Shown here: positions 34,137 through 42,846 of the stretch, piece by piece | How the letters are laid out: each line of letters begins with the position of its first letter | Position numbering within the stretch: the stretch's first letter is position 1 | Assembly (NCBI GenBank): GCA_964439395.1 | Contig: CAYTNV010000015.1 | Coordinates: forward strand, 1 to 64,000 | DNA: 64,000 nt | Origin: JAUUSJ01 sp964439395 | GTDB lineage: Bacteria > Bacillota > Clostridia > Lachnospirales > Lachnospiraceae | Direction of reading: 5' to 3' | Position numbers and translations under genes: made by a program | The notes under the pieces: model-generated | Told to the model about the DNA's origin: nothing | What the model saw: the letters and a program-made list of their open reading frames with translations, nothing else | The model's database searches: none

Positions 34137-34399
34137 TGTGTAATCCTCCGTTATGATTTGAATTTTCCCTACAATTCAATCATACTGGCTGAATTACAAA
34201 GCTGAAGGGAGAAGCTACTTCCTTATGTAGCCCCTTCCTTTGATGCTTTTTTATTTTGAGTAAGTATACATAATCGTTCATCTAAAACTGGAATCAGGTT
34301 ACTAGTAGAAAAAATCTGCGAAATGAGATATAATACTCTGTAAATACGAAAAAAACTACGTATGGTAATATAGAAAGAGGAGGAAGGAAGTGATTTTGT

Positions 34400-35422
34400 T
34401 TGAAAATAGCGTATTTTTACTTAACAAAGCGGGGAGAAGAGCTTGTAGAGAAGATTTCCAGCCAAAAACCAGGGGATATTTTTGGAAAAGAAAATTTTAA
34501 AGAAAATATGAAGGCAGCCTTTACTAGCTACGACGCGCTGATTTGTGTTATGGCGACAGGAATTGTGGTGAGAACATTGGCTCCGCTACTTGTTCATAAG
34601 ACAAAAGATCCAGCAGTATTAGTTTTAGATCAAAATGGAAATTACGTAATTAGCCTTTTATCTGGTCATATCGGAGGGGCAAATGAGTTGGCAAAAGAGA
34701 TTGCAAAGTGTACGAAAGGCGAGGCTGTGCTTACGACTGCGACGGATGTATCAGGAAAGCTGGCATTTGATGTGTTTGCAAAGAAGAACCAGCTAGGCAT
34801 TGAAAATATTGAGATGCTAAAATGGATTAGCGGTGCTCTTGTAGACGGAAAACGTGTGGATGTTATTGCAAATGAGCCAATTCCATATATTTTTGACGAG
34901 CAGATAAAAAAAGTGGAGCATCCAGGGGATTACCCACTTGTTGTGATAGATGAAACTCTCTATGTAGAAACGAAAAATCCTGTTTTATATTTGCGCCCGA
35001 AAAATATTAGTATCGGCGTTGGATGCACGAAAAATCGCGAGGCTAAGGCGATTAGTGAGGCGTTAAAAATTGTTCTTAGAGAAGAAAAAATCCATCCATG
35101 TCGCGTGGCAAATATTGCGACAATTCCATTAAAATCGAAGGAGGAGGGAATTATTGCATTGGCAAGAGAATACAATGTGCCACTCAAAATTATTCCTAAG
35201 GAAAAGATTGAGGGGCTAGATTTCGATAGTCTAAAGATTAATCAGTCTACCTTTGTAAAGAATACGACAGGGCTTCCATCTGTCTCAACAGCATGTGCTT
35301 ATCTTGCTTCTTATAAGGGGAAGATCATTCGAGATAAAGTGAAGTTTAAGGGAATTACGATCGCAGTTGCCAAGAAAGAAAATAAAATTTATTCAGCTAT
35401 ATCGGACAATTCTTTTCGATAG
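34400..35422 (+). CDS. cbiG: Cobalt-precorrin-5A hydrolase CbiG
   Basis: Opens the delta-lactone of cobalt-precorrin-5A with loss of acetaldehyde in anaerobic B12 synthesis. 340 residues, the usual size. CVMATGIVVRTLAPLL and 'YVISLLSGHIGGANELAKEI' with TTATDVSGKLAFDVFA are the N-terminal family blocks. ISIGVGCTKNREAKAI starts the C-terminal CobE-like domain, ending in TGLPSVSTACAYLAS. The start is a TTG at 34400 after a GGAGGAAGGAAG stretch. A TATAAT at 34329-34334 may be its -10. It is the first gene of the tetrapyrrole/cobalamin supercluster and lies just past the decayed island. Confidence 0.92.
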   Translation: MKIAYFYLTKRGEELVEKISSQKPGDIFGKENFKENMKAAFTSYDALICVMATGIVVRTLAPLLVHKTKDPAVLVLDQNGNYVISLLSGHIGGANELAKEIAKCTKGEAVLTTATDVSGKLAFDVFAKKNQLGIENIEMLKWISGALVDGKRVDVIANEPIPYIFDEQIKKVEHPGDYPLVVIDETLYVETKNPVLYLRPKNISIGVGCTKNREAKAISEALKIVLREEKIHPCRVANIATIPLKSKEEGIIALAREYNVPLKIIPKEKIEGLDFDSLKINQSTFVKNTTGLPSVSTACAYLASYKGKIIRDKVKFKGITIAVAKKENKIYSAISDNSFR

Positions 35423-35891
35423 TATAATTTTTGAAGATATGTAGTAGCTAAAGATTATGAAAAACTATATTTTCAGTAAAGCTATTTCCCCGTACCAGGG
35501 AGGTGGAATTATAGTGTACTCCTTCGGGATAATTTATGAGAAATTGTATTGGAACTATTACTTTTGATAATATTAAGGCAAAAAAGGTATTTTTTCGCTT
35601 GGATTTTATCGATAACTACCCTTTTGTTGTCAAAAAAAGAGTAATTTTTTAAGAAAATAGATTAAAATATATCTCTTTAGTCATAATATAGAAAATGCTA
35701 TAATCATAATTAGATATGAAGCCAGGTAGTAAAAAACGAAAGATTGAATGGTAAAAAATGATTATATGAGCTAATATAATGCAAATGGATATGCCTGTTT
35801 GACAGGGAATTTCTATAGTAAGTACTTAGCGATAGGAAAAAGGCAAGGCCAAGTTGCAAAAGAAAATAAAAAGAAACTAGGAGGATGAGGG
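35423..35891 (+). other. Non-coding leader between cbiG and hemL
   Basis: 469 bp with no plausible gene. A TATAAT lies at 35699-35704 and another at 35775-35780. From 35787 to 35822 runs a segment starting GGATATG and ending ATAGTAAG that resembles 55959-55992 upstream of the DUF445 gene. CCTG/CAGG and TGCCT/AGGCA can pair inside it. No cobalamin riboswitch core (AGGGAA...GGTG with a B12 box GCCACTG) was recognised. Confidence 0.4.
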
Positions 35892-37169
35892 ATGAAAATA
35901 GAAGCGTCAAAACAGTTATTTAAAGAGTCAGTTGAATTGATGCCAGGTGGCGTAAACAGTCCGGTTAGAGCATTTGGCTCTGTCGGAAGAACGCCACTTT
36001 TTATCGATTACGGAAAAGAGGGACATATCGTAGATGTCGATGGAAATGAATTTGTCGATTATGTATGTTCCTGGGGACCTGGTATTTTAGGACATGCCAG
36101 GGCAGAGGTGATAGATGCAGTGCAGAAAGCATGTGCGAGAGGACTCACTTTTGGTGCTCCAACGAAGCTAGAGAGTGAACTTGCAAAGATGGTGATGGAG
36201 GCTATGCCATCGATTGAGATGCTTCGCATGGTAAATTCAGGGACAGAAGCAGTTATGAGTGCCATTAGAGCCGCGAGAGGATATACAAAGAGAGATAAGA
36301 TTATTAAATTTAAGGGATGCTATCACGGACATTCAGATGGACTTTTAGTAAAAGCGGGCTCTGCAGCTCTTACGAGCTCCGTGCCAGACAGTGCGGGAGT
36401 GCCAGCTTCCTATACAGAGCAAACCTTAGTTGCATTATATAATGATAGACAGTCAGTCATTGATTTATTTGAGAGTAATCCAAAGGAAATCGCAGCACTT
36501 ATTGTCGAGCCAGTGGCAGCCAATATGGGGGTTGTTCCTCCAGAGGAGGGATTTTTACAGTTCCTTAGGGATATCACAAAGGAATATGGCACAGTGCTTA
36601 TTTTTGATGAAGTTATTACAGGATTTCGTCTGGCGTATGGTGGAGCCCAGGAATTTTACGGTATTGACCCAGATATGACGACACTTGGAAAGATTGTCGG
36701 CGGTGGTATGCCGATGGCGGTGTATGGTGGTAAGAGAGAGATTATGGAATGTGTATCTCCAGTTGGAAAAGTTTATCAGGCGGGAACACTCTCAGGCAAC
36801 CCTATCGCTGTGACAGCTGGAATTGAGACATTAAAATTTTTGAAGAGCATACCACAAGTTTATACAGATATTAATGAAAAGGCGAAGAGAATTGCAGATG
36901 CGTTTAGACAAAAGGCAAAGAAAGACCAAATAGATCTCACTGTAAACCAAGTTGGTTCCCTCTTATGTGCCTACTTTACAAAGGAGCAGGTGACAAACTA
37001 CGACCAGGCGACATCTTCTGATACAGATAGATATGCACAGTATTTTGGAAAGATGCTTGAGAATGGAATTTATGTGGCTCCATCTCAGTTTGAAGCAATG
37101 TTTGTATCTTACGCCCATACAGAGGAAGATATTGTGGCGACATGTAATGCGATATTAGATATGAGATAA
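35892..37169 (+). CDS. hemL: Glutamate-1-semialdehyde 2,1-aminomutase
   Basis: PLP enzyme that makes 5-aminolevulinate, the tetrapyrrole precursor, from glutamate-1-semialdehyde. 425 residues, full length. MPGGVNSPVRAFGSVGRTPL, MVNSGTEAVMSAIRAARG, 'FKGCYHGHSDG' and LIFDEVITGFRLAYGGAQ are diagnostic, with the PLP lysine K267 in TTLGKIVGGGMP. AGGAGGATGAGGG precedes the ATG. It works directly after HemA, encoded 1.1 kb downstream, which supports a C5-pathway supply of ALA for B12 in this cluster. Confidence 0.97.
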   Translation: MKIEASKQLFKESVELMPGGVNSPVRAFGSVGRTPLFIDYGKEGHIVDVDGNEFVDYVCSWGPGILGHARAEVIDAVQKACARGLTFGAPTKLESELAKMVMEAMPSIEMLRMVNSGTEAVMSAIRAARGYTKRDKIIKFKGCYHGHSDGLLVKAGSAALTSSVPDSAGVPASYTEQTLVALYNDRQSVIDLFESNPKEIAALIVEPVAANMGVVPPEEGFLQFLRDITKEYGTVLIFDEVITGFRLAYGGAQEFYGIDPDMTTLGKIVGGGMPMAVYGGKREIMECVSPVGKVYQAGTLSGNPIAVTAGIETLKFLKSIPQVYTDINEKAKRIADAFRQKAKKDQIDLTVNQVGSLLCAYFTKEQVTNYDQATSSDTDRYAQYFGKMLENGIYVAPSQFEAMFVSYAHTEEDIVATCNAILDMR

Positions 37170-37228
37170 TTTAAAATCTTAATATGTAGAATATTTGGTA
37201 ATAAGATAAACAAATAATAAAATGATGA

Positions 37229-37411
37229 AAGTGTCAAAAGGTATTTTGGCATTCATGATACACGGATTGCTCTGTGTGAAAGCACTCTCGCAATCCTAAA
37301 ACACCTTAAATTCGCTCATTTTTTTTGAAAAATGGCTATTTTTTGGTGTTTTGTGCGTCTCAAAGTCATGCTTTTTCATGCAAACATGAAATGCATGACC
37401 TTTTGACGCTT
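37229..37411. ncRNA. Candidate multi-helix structured RNA or repeat
   Basis: Within the 373-bp gap between hemL and cbiF. A closing helix of 14 bp (AAGTGTCAAAAGGT at 37229 with ACCTTTTGACGCTT at 37398) encloses three hairpins: GGATTGC/GCAATCC (37264-37296), AAAACACC/GGTGTTTT (37298-37352) and GTCATGC...TTCATG-CAAA-CATGAA...GCATGAC (37365-37399). No frame spans it. It could be a regulatory or small RNA of the cobalamin cluster, or a copy of a structured intergenic repeat; the strand is not determined. Confidence 0.5.
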
Positions 37412-37542
37412 ATATTATAAAACAAATTTATACGAATGAGGAATGCAATCTCCCATTCGATATAGTCTTTGGCAAAATTATAGATATATGCGAAGATGTT
37501 AAAGATTGGCCAAGAATAATAAGAAAAACGAGGTAAGAAGCG

Positions 37543-38295
37543 ATGATTTATTTTATTGGAGCAGGTCCTGGAGACCCGGAACTTTTAACAATGAAAGGAA
37601 AAAAATTAATTGATCAGGCAGATGTTATTATTTATGCTGGATCGCTTGTCAATAAAGAAGTATTAAGTGGTGCGAAAGAGGGTGCAAAAATTTATAATAG
37701 TGCTTCTATGACATTGGAGGAAGTACTTGAAGTAATGAAGGATGCAAATGAGAGAGGATGGGATGTCGCCAGAGTACATACTGGGGATCCAGCTATTTTT
37801 GGCGCACATAGAGAGCAGATGGATGCGCTAGATAAGATGGGAATTCCTCATAAAGTAATTCCAGGAGTGAGTTCTTTTCTCGCTGTGTCTGCGGCATTAC
37901 AAAAGGAGTACACACTTCCAGGAGTGAGTCAGACTGTTATCTTGACGAGAATGGAGGGAAGAACTCCAGTTCCTCCGAAGGAGAAATTACAAGATTTGGC
38001 AAAGCATAATTGTACAATGGTCATTTTCTTAAGTATTGGCATGATAGAACAACTTTCTGAGATTCTATCTAAAGAGTATAGAAAAGATACTCCAGTGGCA
38101 GTTGTGTATAAGGCATCTTGGGAAGATCAAAAGATTGTAATTGGAACGCTTGAGACAATCGCACAGAAGGTAAAAAAAGCTGGAATTACAAAGACAGCTT
38201 TGACTGTTGTGGGTGATTTCTTGGGGGATGAGTATGAGTTATCTAAATTATACGATAAGACATTTTCACATGAATTTAGGAGTGCAAAAGAATAA
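37543..38295 (+). CDS. cbiF: Cobalt-precorrin-4 C11-methyltransferase
   Basis: SAM-dependent methyltransferase acting at C-11 of cobalt-precorrin-4, 250 residues. The family signature is IGAGPGDPELLTMKGKKLI. The second block is VARVHTGDPAIFGAHREQMD and the third is IPGVSSFLAVSAALQKEYTL, with the CbiF/CobM-specific 'PGVSQTVILTRMEGRTPVP'. The stop codon overlaps the hemA start (TAATG), so translation is coupled. It is separated from hemL by the structured 183-nt segment. Confidence 0.95.
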   Translation: MIYFIGAGPGDPELLTMKGKKLIDQADVIIYAGSLVNKEVLSGAKEGAKIYNSASMTLEEVLEVMKDANERGWDVARVHTGDPAIFGAHREQMDALDKMGIPHKVIPGVSSFLAVSAALQKEYTLPGVSQTVILTRMEGRTPVPPKEKLQDLAKHNCTMVIFLSIGMIEQLSEILSKEYRKDTPVAVVYKASWEDQKIVIGTLETIAQKVKKAGITKTALTVVGDFLGDEYELSKLYDKTFSHEFRSAKE

Positions 38296-39479
38296 TGGGT
38301 ATTCAGTTAATTAGTATTAGCCACAAGATTGCGCCGCTTAAAATCAGAGAATTATTTGCATTTTCAAAAGAACAGCAAGAGAAATTGATGAGAGATATGG
38401 TGGCCGATACATGGATAGATGAGTGTATTGTTGTGGCTACTTGCAATAGAACAGAAATATACGTTTATACATCTTCTGAGAATTCCCCAGGAGAGATTTT
38501 TCAGAAGATGCAAAAAATTTTGCTAAGAGAGGCAAAGGCTGAGAACACCGAGAATATTATGGATTATATTCTTTTTTACCATGATAAAAAGGCGATACAT
38601 CATCTTTTTGAGGTAACGACAGGACTTGATTCTATGGTAATCGGTGAGGATCAGATTCTTGGGCAAGTGAAACTGGCCCAGGAGCAGGCGATGGTGATTC
38701 ATACAAGTGGAGTTTTTCTAAATACATTATTTCGCTATGCAATTACTGGCGCCAAAAAAGTAAAGACAGATACGGAGCTTTCTAAAACTTCTGTCTCTAC
38801 CGCCACATTGGCATTAAAGATTGCAGAAAAAGAGCTTGGAACTGTCCGCGGTAAAAAAGTTTTGATTATTGGAGCCAGTGGAAAAATCGGTGGAATTGTG
38901 ATGAAAAATTTTGGCTGTATCGAGGATATTAAGCTTTATGTGACAGTGAGAAGTATAAATACTTTGCAAAAAAGTCGCCATATGAAGGCTGATTATGAGA
39001 CGATTTCTTATGACGAGAGATATGAGAGATTGGATGAGATGGACGTAATTATTAGTGCTACATCAAGTCCGCATTATACATTGACATATGATAAAATGAT
39101 AAGAAGCTTTAAGACAGATAAGAAACGTGTTTTTGTAGATTTAGCTGTTCCTATGGATATTGAGAGTAAAATTAAGGAAAATGAGAAATGTATTTATTAT
39201 AATATCGATGATTTTACAAGGATTTCCAAGGAAAATAATAAAAAGAAGATGCATGAAGCAGAGGCGGCGGGAGAGATTTTGGAAGATTATGAGCTACAGT
39301 TTGAGCGTTGGTTTATCTTTCAAAAATCACTGCCAACGATGCAAAAGATGCGAGATAATTTTTTAAAGGTGGCAGAACATAAGGGAACAAAAAATGCGTT
39401 TGATCATTTATTTTATTGGGTGAGAGAAAATAACTCTCCAGAGGATTTGCAGGTGTTTTTTGATTGTTTGAATCATTAA
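38295..39479 (+). CDS. hemA: Glutamyl-tRNA reductase
   Basis: NADPH-dependent reduction of glutamyl-tRNA to glutamate-1-semialdehyde, first committed step of tetrapyrrole synthesis. 394 residues. The nucleophilic C50 lies in VVATCNRTEIYVY. 'HHLFEVTTGLDSMVIGEDQI' with LGQVKLAQEQA is the signature block. The Rossmann NADP site is VLIIGASGKIGGI, followed by the C-terminal dimerisation helices, shorter than in E. coli HemA. It is coupled to cbiF, and its product goes to HemL. A HemA devoted to B12 precursor supply is common in Clostridia. Confidence 0.95.
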   Translation: MGIQLISISHKIAPLKIRELFAFSKEQQEKLMRDMVADTWIDECIVVATCNRTEIYVYTSSENSPGEIFQKMQKILLREAKAENTENIMDYILFYHDKKAIHHLFEVTTGLDSMVIGEDQILGQVKLAQEQAMVIHTSGVFLNTLFRYAITGAKKVKTDTELSKTSVSTATLALKIAEKELGTVRGKKVLIIGASGKIGGIVMKNFGCIEDIKLYVTVRSINTLQKSRHMKADYETISYDERYERLDEMDVIISATSSPHYTLTYDKMIRSFKTDKKRVFVDLAVPMDIESKIKENEKCIYYNIDDFTRISKENNKKKMHEAEAAGEILEDYELQFERWFIFQKSLPTMQKMRDNFLKVAEHKGTKNAFDHLFYWVRENNSPEDLQVFFDCLNH

Positions 39480-39505
39480 CGAAAAAGGAAAGTGAGAAGT
39501 GTTTT

Positions 39506-40276
39506 ATGAGTAAATTATATGCAGTTGGATTCGGACCAGGTGGTTACGAACATATGACGGTAAAGGCTGTGGAGGCGATTAAAGAAGCGGATATTGTGAC
39601 AGGTTACACAACTTATGTAGAGATGATAAAGGAATATTTTCCAGAGAAGGAGTATATTGCTACACCGATGAAAAAAGAGATTGACCGATGTAAGATGGCA
39701 GTCTCCTTGGCACAGGAGGGAAAGACTGTGGCGATGGTGAGCAGTGGAGATAGCGGAATTTATGGCATGGCGGGAATTATGATAGAGGTTGCCAATCAGA
39801 TGGGGGCAGGTGATGTGGATATTATCACGGTTCCAGGAGTGACGGCAGCGAGCGCGGCGGCCTCCGTGCTTGGTGCGCCTTTGATGCATGATTTTGCGGT
39901 GATTAGTCTTAGTAATCTCATGACACCACTTGATTTGATTATGAAAAGAGTGGAGTGTGCTGGAATGGGTGATATGATTGTCTGCCTGTATAATCCAAAA
40001 AGTAAAAAGAGAACAGATTTCGTAGAACAGGCGGCAAATATTTTGATAAAATATCGGAGTGAGGACACACCAGTTGGTATCGTTCGACATGCTGGAAGAA
40101 AGGAAGAATCCAGTATTATTACAACCTTGGGAGAGGTAAAAAATGCTCCGATTGATATGTTTAGCATTGTTATTATTGGTAATTCTAATACGTATGTGAA
40201 AAATGGAAAAATGCTCACACCTCGTGGATACCAGGAAAAATATAGCGATCAATTGAGCAGTGCAACAACAAAATAA
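39506..40276 (+). CDS. cbiH: Cobalt-precorrin-3 C17-methyltransferase
   Basis: SAM-dependent methylation at C-17 with ring contraction, 256 residues. MSKLYAVGFGPGGYEHMTVK is the start block, followed by VAMVSSGDSGIYGMAGIMIE, 'VPGVTAASAAASVLGAPLMH' with DFAVISLSNLMTPLDLI (typical CbiH/CobJ) and VCLYNPKSKKR. The ATG at 39506 is used because the upstream in-frame start overlaps hemA and adds a non-family 14-residue leader. A short direct repeat begins inside the last codons. Confidence 0.95.
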   Translation: MSKLYAVGFGPGGYEHMTVKAVEAIKEADIVTGYTTYVEMIKEYFPEKEYIATPMKKEIDRCKMAVSLAQEGKTVAMVSSGDSGIYGMAGIMIEVANQMGAGDVDIITVPGVTAASAAASVLGAPLMHDFAVISLSNLMTPLDLIMKRVECAGMGDMIVCLYNPKSKKRTDFVEQAANILIKYRSEDTPVGIVRHAGRKEESSIITTLGEVKNAPIDMFSIVIIGNSNTYVKNGKMLTPRGYQEKYSDQLSSATTK

Positions 40277-40422
40277 AAATCAGCAAAGAGGGAGCTAGCT
40301 CACGATTGGATGATTATTATTTTGTTGTTATAGTGCGAGAGCACGGAAGCGAGATGAAGCGGAGCGAAATCGGGCTAGCACAGCTCAAAAAAAGGCAGTG
40401 CAATAATAAAATAAAAATTGGC
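40257..40422 (+). repeat. 28-bp direct repeats flanking a palindromic spacer
   Basis: 40257-40284 (GCAGTGCAACAACAAAATAA, then AAATCAGC) recurs at 40395-40422 with four changes. The 110 bp between carries small GC-rich hairpins (GTGCGAGAGCAC; GAGCTAGCTC near GGGCTAGCACAGCTC). It looks like a small insertion flanked by a duplicated target, in the gap between cbiH and hemC. Confidence 0.5.
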
Positions 40423-40446
40423 TATATATGAAGGTAGGAGATAGAT

Positions 40447-42846
40447 ATGAGAGAGTTCGTAAAAATTGGAACAAGAAAGAGTAAATTGGCTCTTATCCAG
40501 ACTGATTTAGTTAAAAAAGCTATTTTGCAAAAGTTTCCCAATATAAAAGTAGAGATTGTAGAAATATCTACAAAGGGAGATGAACAGTTAGACCGCTCTT
40601 TGACATCTTTTGGAGGAAAGGGAGTTTTCACACAGGAATTAGAGGAACAATTATTGAATGGTCAGATTGATCTTGCAGTTCACAGTGCGAAGGATATGCC
40701 AATGGAATTTCCAGAAGGTTTACGTATCGGTGCTGTTTTAGAAAGAGAAAACCCAGTAGATGTAGTTTTGACAAGAGATGGAATTTCTCTTGTAGATTTG
40801 CCAAAGGGAGCGATTGTAGGAACAAGCTCTTTAAGACGCGAATTGCAGATTAAAAAGATAAATCCAGAAGTTGTCATTCGTATGCTTCGTGGAAATGTAC
40901 AGACAAGAATTCGAAAATTAAAGGAAGGTAAGTATGACGCCATTTTACTTGCGGCGGCAGGACTAATTCGCCTCGAATATCAAAACGATGCAGAGCTCTT
41001 TTTTGAGTATTTAGATGATGAGAAGTTTTTGCCAGCAGCAGGTCAGGGAATTTTGGCGGTTGAGAGTCGTAAAGGAGATTTGGAGGATATCCTATCTGCG
41101 ATTCACTGCGAGGAGGCTGCGTGTTTACTGGAAGCTGAGAGAGCGTATCTTGCAACAATTGGTGGAAGCTGTAATGCACCGGCGGCGGCTCTTTGTAAAA
41201 AGAAAGAGAATAGATTTTCTATGACAGCTTGCTTTGCGAAAGATGGAAAGCATCTTACGTTTGAGAGTGAGAGTTTAGAAATACCTAAGGGAGCGAGTGG
41301 GCGAGAAATCGCAAAAGAGTTAGGAGTTAAGATTGCCAATAAAGTAAAGAAAGGAATCGTTTATCTTGTAGGTGCGGGTCCTGGAGATATAGGTCTTTTT
41401 ACACAAAAAGGCATTGATTTAGTGAGAAAAGCCGATGTTATTGTCTATGATAATTTGGCATCCACGTCTATTTTAAATGAGGCAGGTGAGAACGCCGAGC
41501 TTATTTATGCTGGAAAGAGAGCAGATAGGCATCACCTGAGGCAGGAAGAGACGAACCAGGTTTTAGTGGAAAAAGCATTAGAGGGAAAAATGGTGGTTCG
41601 CTTAAAAGGCGGTGACCCTTATATTTTTGGTCGAGGCGGAGAGGAAGCTGAGGCATTATTGCCATATGGCATTTCATTTGAGATAGTTCCAGGAATTTCT
41701 TCCTCCTACTCTGTGCCGGCATACTGTGGAATTCCAGTGACGCATAGAAATTTGGCATCTTCTTTTCATGTGATTACGGGACATGAGGGAAATCATAAAA
41801 ATGGAAATGAAGTATTAGATTATGAAGTTCTTGCGAAGGAAGAGGGAACTTTGATTTTCCTGATGGGACTTAAAAACCTTCCAAATATCGTAAGTAACTT
41901 GATGAAATACGGGAAAGATAAAGATACAAAGGCGGCGGTACTTCAAGGGGGAACGACGGCGAGACAAAAAACAGCCGTCGGAACACTTGAGACTATTGTA
42001 GAAGAGGCGAAAAGAAGAGAAATTCAGACTCCTGCCATTACAATTATCGGCGATGTCGTGGGATTGAAGGATAAACTGGAGTGGTTTGGAAATAAGTCAC
42101 TTTTTGGTAAGAAGGTATTAGTGACAGCGAGTCGTCCGATGGCAAAAAAAATGGGAGAGATTTTAGTTGAGGAAGGTGCAGAGCCAATTTTATTTAGTCT
42201 TGTTATGACGCATAGAAGAATTGAGGAGAATTTTATCAGGGCAATGCGAGAGATTGAACAGTATACATGGATTGTTCTTACAAGTGCAAATGGAGTTGAG
42301 GCTTTATTTGACTCTCTAAGAGAACAGAGAATAGATATCCGTAAGTTTGCGCATATCAAGTTTGCAGTAATTGGAGATGGAACGGCAAGGGCATTGGAGG
42401 CAAAGGGAATTTACTGTGATTATATCCCAACAGCATATTCAAGTAGGGATATGGCTGACTCGATGATTCCACTTCTCACAAGGGAAGATAAAGTACTGCT
42501 TCTTCGGGCAAAGGAGGCATCCAGAGAGCTTCCGGAGGCTTTGGAGGAAAATAAAATTTCTTACGAAGTAGTGTCTCTCTATGAGACAAAATACGATGAG
42601 AGAAAGGGCGAGGAGCTTAATCGCATTTTGAAAGATATGGATTATGTGACGTTTGCAAGCTCGAGTGCTGTAAAGGCGTTCAATTCTATGGTGAGTGAGG
42701 AAAATAAAAATTGCTGTGCCCATATCAGTATCGGACCAGTCACATCAAAGACGGCCAAGGAACTTGGTGTGACAATCGATAAAACAGCGAGTACTTATAC
42801 TGCACAGGGAATAGTGAATGCTTTATTGGCTGAGGTGAATAAATAA
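40447..42846 (+). CDS. hemC/cobA/hemD: Trifunctional HemC-CobA-HemD fusion
   Basis: One 799-residue protein joins three consecutive steps. 1-300 is porphobilinogen deaminase (TRKSKLALIQTDL, DLAVHSAKDMP, GTSSLRRELQI, cofactor-anchoring C242 in GGSCNAPAAA). 303-545 is uroporphyrinogen-III C-methyltransferase (VYLVGAGPGDIGLFTQKGID, RLKGGDPYIFGRGGEEAEAL, IPVTHRNLASSF), which makes precorrin-2. 550-799 is uroporphyrinogen-III synthase (GKKVLVTASRPMAKKMGEIL, TWIVLTSANGVEALFDSL, YVTFASSSAVKAFNSMV). HemC lacks part of its usual C-terminal domain. CobA-HemD fusions are known; adding HemC channels porphobilinogen to precorrin-2. The ribosome site GTAGGAG is good and cobS follows with a TAATG overlap. 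Confidence 0.95.
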   Translation: MREFVKIGTRKSKLALIQTDLVKKAILQKFPNIKVEIVEISTKGDEQLDRSLTSFGGKGVFTQELEEQLLNGQIDLAVHSAKDMPMEFPEGLRIGAVLERENPVDVVLTRDGISLVDLPKGAIVGTSSLRRELQIKKINPEVVIRMLRGNVQTRIRKLKEGKYDAILLAAAGLIRLEYQNDAELFFEYLDDEKFLPAAGQGILAVESRKGDLEDILSAIHCEEAACLLEAERAYLATIGGSCNAPAAALCKKKENRFSMTACFAKDGKHLTFESESLEIPKGASGREIAKELGVKIANKVKKGIVYLVGAGPGDIGLFTQKGIDLVRKADVIVYDNLASTSILNEAGENAELIYAGKRADRHHLRQEETNQVLVEKALEGKMVVRLKGGDPYIFGRGGEEAEALLPYGISFEIVPGISSSYSVPAYCGIPVTHRNLASSFHVITGHEGNHKNGNEVLDYEVLAKEEGTLIFLMGLKNLPNIVSNLMKYGKDKDTKAAVLQGGTTARQKTAVGTLETIVEEAKRREIQTPAITIIGDVVGLKDKLEWFGNKSLFGKKVLVTASRPMAKKMGEILVEEGAEPILFSLVMTHRRIEENFIRAMREIEQYTWIVLTSANGVEALFDSLREQRIDIRKFAHIKFAVIGDGTARALEAKGIYCDYIPTAYSSRDMADSMIPLLTREDKVLLLRAKEASRELPEALEENKISYEVVSLYETKYDERKGEELNRILKDMDYVTFASSSAVKAFNSMVSEENKNCCAHISIGPVTSKTAKELGVTIDKTASTYTAQGIVNALLAEVNK

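Larger units (their letters stand above)
31049..34260. mobile_element. Putative decayed genomic island
   Basis: Borders are approximate. The stretch switches to the minus strand, starts at the long palindrome and a GC-richer stretch (31205-31320) unlike its surroundings, and ends with a nonsense-interrupted tnpV, a gene carried by Clostridial transposons and integrative elements. Its cargo (SAP-like protein, DUF3795, Pr6Pr-like membrane protein) is unrelated to the neighbouring loci. No integrase, relaxase or clear attachment repeats were found, so the element is incomplete. Confidence 0.5.

Noticed and set aside
35787..35870. Cobalamin riboswitch in the hemL leader
   Set aside because: AGGGAA occurs, but there is no following GGTG-like core and no GCCACTG B12 box at a plausible distance.
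39515..40252. Long open frame (245 codons) on the minus strand across cbiH
   Set aside because: It is antisense to a clear CbiH, has a low-complexity His/Asn/Ser composition, no ribosome site, and no similarity to any known protein.
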